Assembly (NCBI GenBank): GCA_036874045.1
Contig: CM072339.1
Span: forward strand, 17,677,501-17,741,500
Reading direction: 5' to 3'
Origin: Cymodocea nodosa
Taxonomy: Eukaryota > Streptophyta > Magnoliopsida > Alismatales > Cymodoceaceae
Length of the DNA stretch: 64,000 bases
Each line of letters starts with the position of its first letter. The stretch's first letter is position 1. Positions 46,536-60,577 of the stretch are shown here, piece after piece. The notes below the pieces were generated by a model, which was not told where the DNA came from, did no database searches, and saw only the letters and a program-made list of their open reading frames with translations. Position numbers and translations under genes: made by a program.

Positions 46536-49500
46536 AGGCAGAATAAGTACTGACGAGATAAACCAAGCCCAGATAAAATCTTTCCATTTCCAAGTGTCAA
46601 ATGATTCTTGTATCTGCGATCATCAATTGCGGCAGCTACGGAAGTTAGCCACGGGCTGTAGGATACAAGCGTTTTTGGAAATGGTCCTCCATTACCAGCA
46701 GCTTGTGCAACAAATACCCCAGCTTTAACAGCTGAAAGAATTGCAGCATCAAAGGGATTCAAAAATGTGGTCCTCGTAGTTGATGGTGGATTGTTAGGTC
46801 CGACTGAGAGATTTAAAATATCCACACCATCTTGAACGGCCTGTTCAGAGATTTGAAAAATTAAGAATTATTGTAGATAACAGATACCTATCAAACCTCA
46901 AACTGATCTACGTTTCTTTAACAGCTTAAGATGGAAACTGGTGCATACTAAGCCCGGCTTCAGTGTGCCAGGTGATGTATTATTTTATGTGGGAAAGGAA
47001 ACAATAGATCATAAAATAATTCATGGAAACTAATGAGACAGTGGCCTGCAAATAATGTGATCTCCAAGAAGATAGTCTCAACTAATTGTGAGCAATTAAT
47101 ATAATATCAAAACGAAGGAGAAATGAGCCACCAACTAAAAAAGGATAAACAAGTTCATGAAGTTCCCACCAATGTAAGATATGACCAGTCCTTTCACTTT
47201 TACAGGTAGAGTAGTTGTGTCCAAAAATCGAACTAATAATTTCCAAGTCTCAATGGAGCAACATTGCTGTAAGACTATCCTTTAAATGACTACCAAAAAT
47301 AAAATTAATAGAAATCATCTCGATTAATTATATTTAGAGAGATGCCAAAAATAGCATGCTGTTCAGGTATGTAACTTCTTGATCAATTTTCAAGAAAGTA
47401 GGTAAAAAAGGATGATAACCAACTGATAGAAGCAACCATCTATTGACTATGGAACAATTAACCATTTTACGGTTGCTTGGAAGAGACGGCATTAGTAAAG
47501 TTGGAATTACAATCTCAATTGTATCCAATATAGCTCACGGAGCAATGAAAAGAATGCAATTTAATATGGAAAGGTATTGTCATTTTTTATTGAAATAACC
47601 TGATCGATTGCAGCCACCACGTCTGCCACAAATCCACCAAAAAGCCTATAAATGGCCTTGTACACAGCAATCCTAAATGGCAGAAATAAGATAAATAAGT
47701 TAGTCATACAATCCCAGCAAAAGGATCAAAAATTTCTGTGCAGTATACAGTGCAACAGATACATCATCAAACCTGGCACGGGGAGCCATGCCACTAGCCT
47801 TTCCAAATTCGTAGCCATGCATTCTGACTGGAATCCCATTGTTCCCAGCAGCAACAGCAGCAGTGTGACTACAAAGCAACCACAACAGCAAGTTCCTTAA
47901 TCCCACTACGTGAGTAGATGAATACAAATGATAGATTATAGAAAATACATCAGAACCATGAATACATCATAAACACCTTCTTTAACAGAGAAAATAGCAA
48001 AAATTGCAAAATAAAAATTGAACCGTTCTAAAACTAGGCACATTTATAACTAATTGAGAATAAAGAAATTTCACTCTATGAGCATGACACAAACAATAAT
48101 TACCAATATAGGTGCCTAGGCAACAAGATACCAATGTTGGGTATATACGTCCCTTTTTTACATAGATCCTTGTCATATATCCATATGTATCCAAGAAGAT
48201 CTACATTTTTGAGGAAACTAAGGGGGGCTAAGTGATTAATCATTTTTAAATGTGTGTTACTGACTACTTGTATTAATTTAGATCAAGTAATAAAGTGGTT
48301 AACCTTTCAATCTAAAAAATCCCATCAACACATTACTTTGCAAAAATTTGAAATATAGAATAGCCGTATTCTAGAAATGTGTGGGTGTGTACCATTATAT
48401 TAACATAAATATCATATATTACCGAACCTCAGGACTTTGAATTTCATACGTGGTAGTTAGTTTGGGAAAGAAATGAGATACATTTGTATATCTCCTTATT
48501 GTGCTTGGATGTTCATTTTAAGTCAAGAATCCATGGGAAAGGGTTTGTCAATAATGCAAAAATTTTCAAGCCTATCCATTGTGGATCAAAGCAACACCAT
48601 TACTTCTCAAAAAAAATCTTTCATTTGATAGGAGCAAATAAGAGAAATGTGTCCCTAATACAAGAAAATAATAGGATAAAACGTGACACCCACAATAGGT
48701 AATAAAATTCCACTTCCCATCACCATCCCATACTCATAGGAAATTTATAACTAAGTCAATTTTTAATAATATGAAGAGGAAATAATTTGATGCATCTTTT
48801 AGATTAGGAAATCTAATTATTTTCCAAGTTATGGTAAATGCAAACAAAGAGCCCGAAGAAAGCTTCCTGTGTTTCTTAGATGATTATTAAAACAGCAATG
48901 ACACAAGTTTCTTGGAAAATTGGTTTATAGATGCAAGAAGGCCATTATAAACATGTAACGCTCATGCACCATATAAAGAGGAGAACAGTTTGCAAAGTTA
49001 GAGTTTGGTTTGGATTATGAGACATGCAATCATTAGATTATGATAATGTCACTATAATCTGAATCAAGCAGTACTGACATGATAGAATGTGTTCAATATT
49101 GCCAAGATTATCAACAGTAACTTTGTGAGAGGAACATCATAATCAGCATAATCCACTTTTTTCCAATTATGGAATCATATGTCATTTATGAGATATACAT
49201 AGTGAAATGAGTTAGAATCTTGCGATCCCTAATCTTAGCCAAACAAGATACACAATAGTAGCCTATAATCCATGCATTTTTTGTCAGCTTGTACAGTGTG
49301 TATAATCTTGATTATGCATAACAAATCACACCCATAATTTGAACCATACACTGCCTAAGCTAGATGTGTTTACTTATCAATTCATTAAACAGCATTAGCT
49401 TTCCACTGCTATGCCAGAGAACATCAGATTTACAGTATTGGTTTCAGTGAAGTCCAAAGCTAGACAGACACATTAGACAACTAGCTCAAATGAAAAGAAA

Positions 49501-50461
49501 TGGATTTATATAAAAGCCTCACCTTCCATGGCCATCACCATCCAATGGTGAGGCATAATCAGTTTCAGGGTTGAAAGCACCAGCTGCAGTTGCAGCTGCT
49601 GCAAAATGTTGGGCACCAACTATCTTTCCATTGCAGAAACTCCTGTTGGTGTCAGGATTGATCTCACATTTCCCTCTATAATGAGAAACAGATTCATATG
49701 GCTCAGAATTGTATGTGGAAAAGCTAGGGTGATGGGCATATATTCCCGAATCCACAAAACCAATCACAACATCTTCTCCTGCTCTATCATAGCCACCGCC
49801 AGTAGGCCATACTCCAGTCGGGAGTCCCAAAAACTGTGGAGTATGTGTAGTAAGTTTCGTAACCTTCATGTCCTTCTCAACATATCTTACCCCTGGAGCT
49901 CTGCTAAGGATTTCTGCCTGATAATGTCGCATAACAAGCAAAAATTAGAGTACAGAAAATTGCAACCTGTCAACAAATAATTGCACATAAACAAGATGAC
50001 CAACCTTGACGAGTTAGGACAATACCTGCTCAGGTGACATATGAACAGCAAACCCATTGATAAGATGCCGATAACTGTACAGTTTATTATAGCTTCCACT
50101 TTCAAACAATGATTCAAGTAGTGCATCATGCTTCCTCTCAAGATGGAGAGAATAAGATGTAACTGACTCACTGCAAAAGGGGAAAGAAGACCAGAACAGA
50201 CTAAGTATTATTTTGAATTTATGCAGATGCAACTCAAGCTTTCACGGAGACAAGAAGTACAAGGAAAAATGAAATTTTATTTATATACCTGGTAATATCA
50301 AACTCCTCGTACAGACCAACTGCGGTAGGTTCAAACCCCTCAATACCACCCTCATAAGTAACTACAGGTTCTCCTTCAATGGTGGCAATGTAAATTTCCC
50401 CACTTGCAAGACCTAGTAGCCCGATGGATACTAGGACGATGAAGCCAAGTTCCATCCCCAT
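44306..50461 (-). CDS. subtilisin-like serine protease, SBT2 subfamily (SBT2.5/2.6-like)
   Basis: Ten coding exons (minus): 50461-50289, 50170-50026, 49917-49523, 47868-47773, 47672-47600, 46840-46555, 45966-45641, 45560-45293, 45088-44804, 44712-44306. All are GT/AG with matching phases, giving 817 residues, the length of Arabidopsis SBT2.5/SBT2.6. Residues 1-21 are a signal peptide. The I9 inhibitor propeptide follows to about residue 125 ([19 protein letters not shown]). Catalytic Asp162 is in VVIGFVDSG, His236 in DGDGHGSHTAA, oxyanion Asn344 in AAGNGGP and Ser598 in [10 protein letters not shown] protease-associated insert ([11 protein letters not shown]) lies at about 440-500 and a fibronectin III-like tail ends the protein. 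The protein is predicted to be secreted and self-processing; natural substrates are unknown. No break seen. Intron 3 (1.65 kb) and intron 5 hold only unrecognised AT-rich DNA. Confidence 0.95.
46502..46532. repeat. (GA)n microsatellite in subtilase intron 6
   Basis: A GA run on the plus strand, about 25 bp inside the intron from the exon 6 donor (CTC|GTCAGT). It gives a CT-rich tract on the transcript. Confidence 0.8.
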
Positions 50462-50525
50462 GATTACGCTTGGGCTATGGTCAGAGTCTTAGCAATCAGC
50501 AACACTCCAACTTTTAGGTACCCAA

Positions 50526-51417
50526 CTGCAAGAATGAAGACAAAGAGATAGGAACAGGTCACTGATAGTGCACTTTCCAAGTGACGCATCAAAATGACAT
50601 ATTTACAAGGAAAGATGGTGCGTGTAAGTCACCGACAAGGAATCAACTGACCACTAAAATCTACATTTTATAAAGAAAGATACCAGGATCCTATGTAGGG
50701 CGTAGGGACGACCAGAAAATGAAAAGTTAAACCAACATAGAAATTCATTATTTCCATAGATAAATATATCTATAAATATAGATGAACACAAAAATATCAA
50801 CGAGGGCAGCTTAAGGCAAAAAACAGATGATAATGACATGTACCAGGACCGACGGGAGTTCAGCACAAACGGTAATTTTTCAAAAAAGAGTGGCTGCGCA
50901 CAGAAAATTTGCTTACTCGACTCATTTATTTCGCTGGCGTGGCATCGGCATCAAACCAGCAACCACCCAGAGAAGGAATAGAAAATGCGAGACCTTACCA
51001 AAAAGATCCGAAATTTGGGTCTATTTCGAACAAGAATTTCACAGGTAACATTTGTCCACCAGAGAAGAGTTAAAAAACTATTCAAAAAAAAAAAGAAAAA
51101 AAGAGTAAGACCACTTCCTGCCTTTTTTTCCATATATCCCCGTCTCTGAAAATTCGATCGAAATCCAGAAAGCAAATGAAAAACCACTATTCCGTTCATA
51201 TGCAGAATGAGACACAGAGAAAGAAAACACGCATCCCACGGGAAAACCCATGGTGAAGAAAAAGATCAACAGTTTCAGAAAATATACAAAACGGACTCAA
51301 ACCATCAGTAACTGGGAATGCAAGCACATTCTACTTTACGCCACCGAAAAGAGATCGAAAGGCATCAAGGGGAGCATCGTAAGCAGAAGAAAGCAAGAAA
51401 AAAGCTCTAAGCTTTAC
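50526..51417 (-). other. probable 5'-UTR intron of the subtilase gene
   Basis: On the minus strand a donor GGAG|GTAAAGC at 51418/51417 and an acceptor TTCTTGCAG| at 50526 would join a leader exon (about 51418-51700) to the exon carrying the ATG at 50461. Inferred from splice motifs only. Confidence 0.5.
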
Positions 51418-51614
51418 CTCCAGTTCCGAAGCAAGGAATCGCATAAGAACAGCAGGACAAGCAAAGTGAAGTACCTACACTGGGAGTGGCAGTACCTCCG
51501 GGAAGGGAGTGGCAGGAAGTGAGAGGAGGAGCTAGGGTTACCGAGAGCCGTGGATGGGGGCGATGTGGAGATCCAGCATTTGGTGTATTGCCACTGATAC
51601 AGAAGGAGGAAGAG

Positions 51615-51618
<4 letters not shown>

Positions 51619-51650
<32 letters not shown>
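51619..51650. repeat. (GA)n tract in the subtilase leader or promoter
   Basis: A plus-strand GA run is a CT run on the transcript strand, close to the likely start of transcription at about 51.7 kb. It explains the Ser/Leu-rich shadow ORFs there. Confidence 0.75.
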
Positions 51651-51656
<6 letters not shown>

Positions 51657-51759
51657 TAAGAAGAATAATGAATAGAAGAGGAGGGAAGAGAGAAGACTGG
51701 TTGGGTCCCAGACCATAAGTGGAGACAAACGATAAAACCGTGATGGATTAGAAAAAGGG

Positions 51760-53490
51760 TCATTTTCGTTTAATTCCCTAAATTCTGCGTGATATTTTGA
51801 ACAAGTTATAAATAACTTTTATATTTTTCAAATAGAGGGTATTTTTAGCATAAGACATGTTACTTTGGTGTAAGTGTATAAAACTAAATGAAATTCTCAA
51901 TCAGCTTAATGGGGAATTTGTACAAGTAGAATTTCACAGAAAAGAAAAAAATTTCTGTCTAATTCTATTTGCTTGTATATCTATGAAAAGTGAATTTTAT
52001 CTTTTTAATAAATCTTAAAATTTGTTTTCTAAGTTTAAAGAGTCGGAAATTAAATTTTGTCATGCTCATCGTCCTCCACTCGTATGGCCGACTTTTATGA
52101 AAATCTATGATAAGACTATTGGAGGGAGAAAGAGAGAGAGAGAGAGAGGATTCTCTCTAATTATTTTAATTTATTACTTAAAAATTTTATTAAAAATTAA
52201 TTTTATTTAATTTTATCATGTATACAAAGATTTAAATTTTAATTTTTATCAAATTTTATAAAATTTAAATTCTATTAAAATTCAAATTCTATAAAATTTA
52301 AATTTTAAGTACATAAACTCTCTCCAAATGTAGGGAACAAGTAAAACAAATTCCTGATAATGTTGATTAATATTAATTGTGTAAGACTAAGAATGAGAAC
52401 CAAATGTAAAAAGAGATTAACAAAAAGAGTAAGAGAAGTTTTATGGACGGAAAAAAAGTTGACATAAAAGATGATCTAAGAGATTTAATTTCAATCATTC
52501 ATCACGTACATTTATAGTATAATGTTGTTAATATTTATATTTACATTTTTCTCCATCAAATATAATATTATCGCAAATAAAGTTGTAAATGAGTAAAAGT
52601 AGGTTTTTTCATCAAGTCTACTCCTTCTCTGGTTTATTATTTTTGTAGATAAGGATGATGGAGGTAAACTATTTAACGTCACTTGCAAATCGTTTACAAG
52701 TAAGTGAATATTTGTGTAGTTTTACATGCATCATATTTAAAATTTTAAAATCAATAACATGGTTGCATGAAGTTCATCATGCATTCACCAACATAAGTGA
52801 TGTACCAATGCAACTACATGTCATCCTAAAATACACAAAAAATGCACTAACTTACATTGGTTAGCTAGTAATGTGACTTTCAAGTTTTTCAAAACAAAAG
52901 AAAAGGTAAACCATGCACTAACTACCCATTGTTTATTTATCGGTTATTTAATCTCTAATATCAAGGTGTTTGATCTTTGAACACACGAAAACGCCTTTTT
53001 CCATCGATGTTGATGTTGCGGAATTAGAAGCAATATATAATCCCACCTATGTATGCCAGAAGATATAGCGAATTCATTAAGCAGCATTTCCAATTGAAAA
53101 AATCATTCATTACTCCCTCGGTTACACTTTTAGAAGAAAATTAAGATCAGCCGTTTCTATTATTATTGCGGCCATATTAACTAGACATGGTTGGTTCAAG
53201 GACAGCGACAAGTAAGCAAGCAGAAGAAAGACCTGCAACATGCAGGAAGCCGGTAGCTGGTTGGAAAATCCTCCTCAAAGAGCTCATTGTATAATATGGT
53301 ACGTACTGTAATTAAGAGAGCCCCATGAAGCAATCATCGATCATCTCTAAAACATGTGGATCTTAAGTCCAACTACCTTATTAATTAACCAGATGAAGCC
53401 CTACTTGGAAGTGGTCACACCATGCATGCATGTGTTGTAATTTGGGGCACGTCAGGAAACACAGATATGGATATATATATATGCACGCCT
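51760..53490. other. intergenic, AT-rich
   Basis: No gene recognised. GA run at 52130-52149. The segment 52190-52310 repeats AAATTTAAATTCTATTAAAATT-like units. The ORF at 52655-52864 matches nothing known. Confidence 0.5.
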
Positions 53491-53507
53491 CCTACCTCTC
53501 TCTTCAA

Positions 53508-53662
53508 TGAAATATCGCCTCTCCTATCCTTGCCTTGCAATTATGGTGGCATTAACGCTTTCCACCACCCAATCTCTTGGGCAAGCAGCAATCAAGCTTG
53601 ACTGCATGCATGTACGTACTTTCTTGTTTAGGGTTTTTTTTTCTTTAATTTGCCCATGTTAG
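53508..53662 (+). CDS. possible first exon of a small secreted protein
   Basis: ATG at 53508 follows a TATATATA stretch (53472-53482) by about 25 bp. The first 26 residues look like a signal peptide (MKYRLSYPCLAIMVALTLST), then SLGQAAIKLDCMH. A good donor CAT|GTACGT occurs after 35 codons (end 53612); without splicing the frame stops at 53660-53662. No second exon was identified, so this may be a gene remnant or chance. Confidence 0.3.
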
Positions 53663-53699
53663 CGAGAACTACGTGTGTGCGCGAACCTTCAAGTTCGAA

Positions 53700-55999
53700 C
53701 ACACGATTCTCCACCATGCTTGTAACCTTCCAGGACTCTTACTACCTTTGCAATAAAAAGAGGAGAAGAATATTAGAGTCGTCGTTTAATTTAATTTTAA
53801 GGATAAATTCGAAAAAATCTATACATAAGTAAAGTAAAGTGACTTTTAATTATATAATCTCATGATTCAATAAACCATAAGTTCGATTAAGTATTCTAAA
53901 TACATGTGAGAAGTACATTAAGTGATTGATTGATTGATAACCTCTTAGATTATCTCCATTAAAGAGTGCTCTCTCCACTACCAAGGTATACTCAAACATA
54001 TATTACATGCATGTACTACTTGATCACCGCACAAACATTGAGAATGGCAGGATAATTGGAATGGAATTACCGAGGATGGAGCCCCACGACAAGGCTCTTC
54101 CTTGGGCGTCACATCTCCTCCAAAGTACAAATTTGAGATCACCTTCCTTTCTCAAAAATGAAGCTTCCTTTGACTGTAGGCAACAAACAAGCCGTTCGCA
54201 AGGCTACACATATACGTGTGTGAATCCTACTGTACTAGGAAATGCTGACATTTTAAGAGGGTGTTTGTCTAAAAAATATCTTCCCAAGTTTTTACATCAC
54301 AGAATTATACTCTAATAGCTTCGTGTAGAAGTCGAAATTTTAGTACCTTCCTTCCTTAATGTACAGGAGAAAAAATCTTTAAGAGAACGAACTAATGCAT
54401 GCATTTATATAAAAGGAATCTTCTCCATGACATGAAAGTTAACATACACACCCTTATTAGGTGAACCTGTTTGGGAGATAAACTAGTGCATGCTTTCTTG
54501 TGGGTTACCCACTCTAATGGAAATACATTTATTTTTTGACCATTCTATTAAGAATATTTTACCTGATCTTAGATTTAACTTATTTTTAGTTAGAAAACAT
54601 TTCTTCAGGCGTTGGGGTTGATAAAGTTAATGAAACTCCATCAGCTTGAGACTTTCATCAATCCCGATGGCATAAATAATGTTGGATTCAACTTCGATCT
54701 TGACATTGCTAGAAGATGGGTCGATGAAGTAATAATAGCCTCCTTTTGGCTTTCATCTGTTTATTTTAGTGTACTTTTATTTGCCTTTGAGCTTTTGTGA
54801 TTTTCATCCATTTGCAATTTCATAATTAGATCAATTTATCTATCTACTTCCCTTAACTTTGCAAAAAAAAATAAAAAGGGAGTTTATTTTTGTTCTAGCG
54901 AGGTTGCATCAAATTAATTTTTCCCTTCATTTTCTTATTTCCTCTTTGATTTATTATTTTTCTTGATTTAGAAATTTAGGTTATTACAGTCAACGCAGGG
55001 TATTTACAAGAAAATGCCCAAGTGATGATGACAAATAAGGATTGGATGTAGTGTCTAGAATTTTGGTCAAAGAAGTGCCACATTGAATTTTCAAACAAAT
55101 AAAAATTGAATGGCAAATTCTTATCATGTGGTATTTTCCAAAAAATGTCTAGATGATGGATTTTTGCCATTCCATTCTTAAAATACTAGATTGCACTGGA
55201 TATCTGATGTGACACAAACGAAAAGAAAGAATTGGCAAGGACAGTATCTCAAGTACCGATTTAATTAATGCATTCATTTAGCTTCATATTTCAAAGACAA
55301 TTAGCTATGCGCATCATGTTAAAAGTATGGTTTTATGTAAAATGTGAGTCAGGACTTTTAAAAAGACATGTGATAAATAAGTAGTTTATAGCAGTAAGAG
55401 GTGGTGTTAATTAGGTAAAACCTAAAAATAAGGGCAGGAAGGGTGGGGATGTAATTTACCTAGGCTAGTTAAGTTGCCAACTATGATTAAGTTATTAGAT
55501 TAAACCGATGGATGGACACTAGCCAAAGGGCAAGGAAGAAACTAATTTGAAATAAAGAAATAAATATTGTCAAAAATACAGAAACTTTAGGAGCATCTGT
55601 GAAATATCAGATACCGCAAGGATGTTTATGTAAAAAGTCCAGTGGAACTCGTTCACCTGGTTGGTGATTGGACCGACCGTAGACCACCGTCGGAGCCGTA
55701 CTTTCTCTCTTTTTATTATCTAGTTATTTTATTATGATCTAATGTAAATTTAAATTTTACAAAAAATGTTACTTAACTAAGCTAAAGAAAAAATGATGTA
55801 GTTATTTAAATAAGTTAATTTTATATGATTTAATTAATATTAAAAAAAAATTACATTATATTTTAAAAATATATACATAATACTATTTTGTACTAAATAA
55901 AGCACGTTAGAATCCTGTGGTTCAACAGTTAGAAGCGACGAAACGTTTAAAATAAAAAATTAGAAACCGACGATTATTTTATTAAAAGAATTGACATGT
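53700..55999. other. intergenic, no gene supported
   Basis: Unremarkable AT-rich DNA. ORFs at 54007-54315 and 54612-54800 have no recognisable motif, splice context or signal. Confidence 0.45.
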
Positions 56000-56405
56000 G
56001 GCTGTGATTGCGGGATTGGATCGCGACCACCAGCGGTGACGAACGAAGGAACCCTAGAGGAAAAGGGGAAAAGGGGAAAACGTCCTTCTCTCCTCGACTG
56101 GCGAACGTGACATGTCGCCGCCATCGTCGTCGTCGTCAAGCGATACGCAACATCACGACGCATTTCGTCGTCTCCGATCGACGGGAGCAGGAAGGTCGAT
56201 CCCCGCTGTCTTCGTACGCTCTCTCCTTCCGCATGGGCCACGAAGGTTGGGAGCATTGATGGCGGAACTTAACACGGAGCCGGGAGATGATCGTCACATG
56301 CTGCTGCCGCTTCTTCCTTCCTACCCCGCTCCCCAAAGTAGTCGGCGTGGACGCGAGCAAATACGACGGTGCTCGGCGTTTCGTGCTCTCGAATACCGAA
56401 GGTAA
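56000..56405 (+). other. GC-rich island resembling a promoter and first exon
   Basis: A sharp rise in GC and CpG in otherwise AT-rich DNA. It has (CGT)n-like codons near 56120 and open frames on both strands, and ends at CCGAAG|GTAAAA (56402), a reasonable donor. No frame matches a family I know and no following exon was found. It may be a decayed gene start. Confidence 0.35.
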
Positions 56406-59400
56406 AAATATTCAAGAGAATAAAAATAAAATGTTTAGGCAGTGGATTATTTTTTAAATATAGAAATCTTATTCATGTCATCGTTATCTACATTTTCTAA
56501 TATTTCTTCTCATGCAGTAGGTTGGTCTGATACAGACAGATCTTCACGTTTGTCTGGAGACGTCATCTCTGTTTTGTCGAACTTGATCTCTTTTTGGTTA
56601 AACAATTATTTTATAGGTCTGGGGATTTTCCAATTTCCGAATTTCAAATTTTTTGATGAGATTTTTAATTTTAAATATACTAACAGATACATATAGATTA
56701 ACTGATATTTCTAAATTCTAATCACCTATTATTTAATTTAAACACATACGAAGAAGAGAGAAACATTCAAAACATATAAACTCATAAAGTTAAAATAAAT
56801 TATTTTATTTATAAACTGAAATTAAAATTATATTATAATATGTAATAAGATAAATATTACATTAGATGTTTTTACATTTAATTCTTATTCAATTTTTCAA
56901 ATTCATTTATGAAATCATCTTATTCTTATTCTTGTTGTTTACTTGTAGTCTTTATAACATACATTAAAGTCTTCAAAATGTTATCTTTTAATCAAACTCT
57001 TCTATCACTTAATATATTTTCCCTAATACTAAAAATTTATTTACATGTTATAGAAGAAACTAAAATTGTTACCATAATTATCAAAAACCTTTACAATTGC
57101 ATGTAAATGATATGTTGCATAAATAAAAGTAGAATTGTAATGTTCCTATCGATAGAGCGAACCGATGGACATTTAACTCAAAGACGCTTGAGAATTTTCA
57201 CATCTTAAAAAAAAAAAGAGTCATTACCTAATCTATTAGACAAGGTAAACTAGGAAAATCTTAAGATGCAATGTAGTATATGCAAGTGACATTTATGTAA
57301 CTTAAGAACGAGATAATGTTAACTAGTCTAACCATAATTTATGTGTGAAGACATACCTTACATGAACTTAAACTAAATGGGCTTGGCTATAATAGGTCAA
57401 AGTTCGACATTAATTAGGCAACACATTTGACCTCACCTGTTAATGATAAGAGCCAATGAATCATGTGCACAAGTGCATGACTTTTGAGCTAGCAAGATGT
57501 GTGGATGTGGTCATAACTAGAAGAAGATTGTGGTGGTAGAGGTAGATCAAGTTCCTCGGCTTCTCAACCACAAGGTGCTTCAATGTTTGTCTATCTTCCT
57601 CCCCCCTTATTCTAAGAAGGAGGGAAGCCCCTTTTATAGTTGTGGAAGAAGAGTCAAACAACTGTTTGGGAGAATCAAGGTGTTATTAACAAGGGATGCA
57701 ATTGCTTCATCCAAGAATTTGCCTTAAGTTGGTGCGAAAGCTATGGCGGTGAAGGAATGGGTTGAGGGTGAATTGTGAGGTGTAATGATTGTTGATGCAT
57801 TAGAGAGGCATCGATAGCAAATGTGAGCTATTTTATGAATTTTTTTTTAACTTTATATATATAAAATTTTATTTATGAGAAATATCAACTTTATACATAT
57901 GAATTTTTTACATAAAATGTGTTTATACATTTTATGAATTTTTTAACTTTATACATTTTAATTATGATTAATAAAATGTGTAATAATAGTAATATATCTT
58001 ACTTTAATTCTTCTCTCTTAAATATCAAATGTATAAACTATTGAAATATTTATATAACTTATTACATTAATTAATTTCATTCTAAACTTATTATAAATAT
58101 TAACAATATCTTATTTAATTATATTCTTATAGACAGATTTAAATTGTAAAAAATATACTTATGAAATATATGCTTCAAAATGTTAACCATTATCAAAATG
58201 AATAAATAAATTTTGAACAATAACAAATTTAATATGTAACGTTATTCCATAAAAGTACTTTTGATGGTAAATCTCGTTATTGTAACGTTAAAAGCTTAAC
58301 GTCAAGTTCTACATATTAAATTTGCAACCGAAGCTCAACACACTCTTGAGCTCAAATTTTATCAAATATGTTCAAGGCCGACATTTATTTTGCGCAATTA
58401 CTTTTTTGTTTTGAGACTCTCTTTATGAAACTGCTTCTGTTTGTCGTTTACATCACGAGGACCACTTACAGATCACCTTGGCAGGGCACCTCCCTGTTAA
58501 AAGATTCGATCATGTTTGTTGTTGTTTGAATTACATAAGAGAGCCGGTATGGTATTATATATTGTCTTTTTATAACCAATAGCACTTGTATGTCTTCTTT
58601 TCTTCCTCCCTCTTACCTTAATTTGCTGTAAGTGTAGTCATGCTAGCTTAAAATACACATCCTTTCAAATTAATATGTGACTATGCATTGTAAATATCAT
58701 ACATAAATTAGAATACATCTAAGTTAAATGAGAGGAAATTAAACACTTGTGGAATGTGGATATCTTTCTTGTTGTTATTTCAATATCTGTATAAAAAATA
58801 TTTCTTGAAACATGTCTGTCCGACAAGACTTATCAGTTGTCAAGGCTAGGGCCCAAAATGCTCAATAATGACTACTGTGATAATTAATCACTGGTGAAAT
58901 AGAAAATGACATATTTCCTTATTTTGTTGGTAATTCAGTTAACTTTGCTATTTTCTGGGTAGAAAATTTGGTGGGTAACATAGGTGTTGATGTAGTTAAA
59001 GAAGTTTAGTCTAAGTTAAGATATCTTTGTAGGTAGGTATAACTCCTTTGGAATAACTTGTTTTGTTGTTATTAATACAGAAGTTTAGTCTAAACTAATA
59101 TATCTTTGTGAATAGGCATAATTCTTCTGGAATAACTCATTTTGATGACTAATACAGAAAAATTCAGTCTAAATTGAAATATTTTTGTGGCTAGACACAA
59201 CTCCTCTGGAATATTCATTTTGTTGCTACTAATACAAAAGTTGAGGATTCTGTGTTTATTTCACAGTTGAGGTGATGAAGTGGAAGGCAAAAGAAAAATA
59301 ATTAGATTTTTTGTTATTTGTCTTGGAATTTGTTTAATTTGTTGTTGTGTACTATGTATTTGGGACTTTCTCTCAGTAATAGTTGTTATTGAGATTTATC

Positions 59401-60577
59401 TTTACTATTGTCAATTTTATTACAAAAAAGGTGTACCATTTACCCAAATGTCCAACCACATGCATGGTGGTCTTTGATTTTATATTTTTTTATCATGACA
59501 CAGACATTAAACTACGAAGACACCTTCTAAAATATTTACATTAAACTATGCTTCAAACATGGAATGTTAACATAATAGTCTTAATAATTTCAAGAATTGC
59601 ATCTTTCATATGCATATATAATGTTTTAATTTTATTGCTTATACTTATTTGGATTAATACCCGATAGAAGAGAAAATAACATCAGTGAACATGGCTCTAC
59701 CCTTCTACTAGTAATTTTGAATGAGACTACGGTACGGTAACAACTTTATCAAAAATTATTGAATTAGAAGAATAATTTTACCTTAGTAGGTGTACTTTTC
59801 TTTATTGAAAAATTTGAATATTTTTTTTCTTCTTATTATTATGTACTTTTTAGATATAAATAATAAACTTTTTTATACATATTTTTTAAAATTTATTTAT
59901 TTACAACGAAAAGTTTAAAAGATAAAAAACAAAAAGTCTAAAATAGTTAGAAATGAAAAATTTGAAAAGTAAAAGAAAATTGATATATTTTGAAAAATAA
60001 TTCTCATATTTGCTCATTCGTGCATTGATTCTTACTTACTCAACGCCTTACATTTAATTGTCCCTTTCTCCTTACCCATGCGCATTCATTTATTTGCCTT
60101 ATATGAGTTTTTCATTCTCATCTTTACATTTAAAGTAATAAAGTTTGTTTTTCGATTTTACAAAGTTACGTATCATTTCTTTTTAAATACAAATTAAGAT
60201 TATTTTAATATATTTTTTACTTTATAATTTTATTCGATATAATGGATTTATTTAAAATTTTTAAAAATGAACTAGAAAAAATTGAGAACGCCGATCTTGA
60301 ACTTATAAAATATAGTTAAAAGAAAAAAAATATGTAAACAAATGATGATATTTACGAAGATTGAATTTTATGATTTATTTTTAACAACACGGAAACTTTA
60401 TCAACATGCAATGATAATTTAATTCAATCATTATGGTGGCAGCTCTACCCACCAGCGATTGATTGCCCTGACCGGGGCCTCCCTTCCGATCTCGTCCGAT
60501 CCGGAACGACCTTCCACCACGACATTCATTTCCACTTGTTCCGCTCCGGCTCTCTCCAGAGGAACAAACCAGTGCAA
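56406..60577. other. intergenic, AT-rich, with one tandem repeat
   Basis: No gene recognised. The 57850-57990 stretch repeats TTTATACAT-like words. The 59280-59477 ORF is hydrophobic and Cys-rich but unlike any family I know. The final 150 bp are GC-rich and probably the promoter and leader of the RlmH-like gene. Confidence 0.5.
59001..59236 (+). repeat. three tandem units of about 79 bp
   Basis: Units 59001-59079, 59080-59155 and 59156-59236 each begin GAAGTTTAGTCTAA, pass through ATATCTTTGTG and CTCCTCTGGAATAA, and end ACTAATACA. Differences between units suggest an old array. Confidence 0.75.

Noticed and set aside
51407..51763. Long minus-strand ORFs rich in Ser/Leu
   Set aside because: They are produced by the CT tract in the subtilase 5' leader and have no conserved domain.
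56112..56405. 97-codon ORF in the GC-rich island
   Set aside because: All frames on both strands are long there because of base composition. The Ser run is a CGT repeat and there is no family match.
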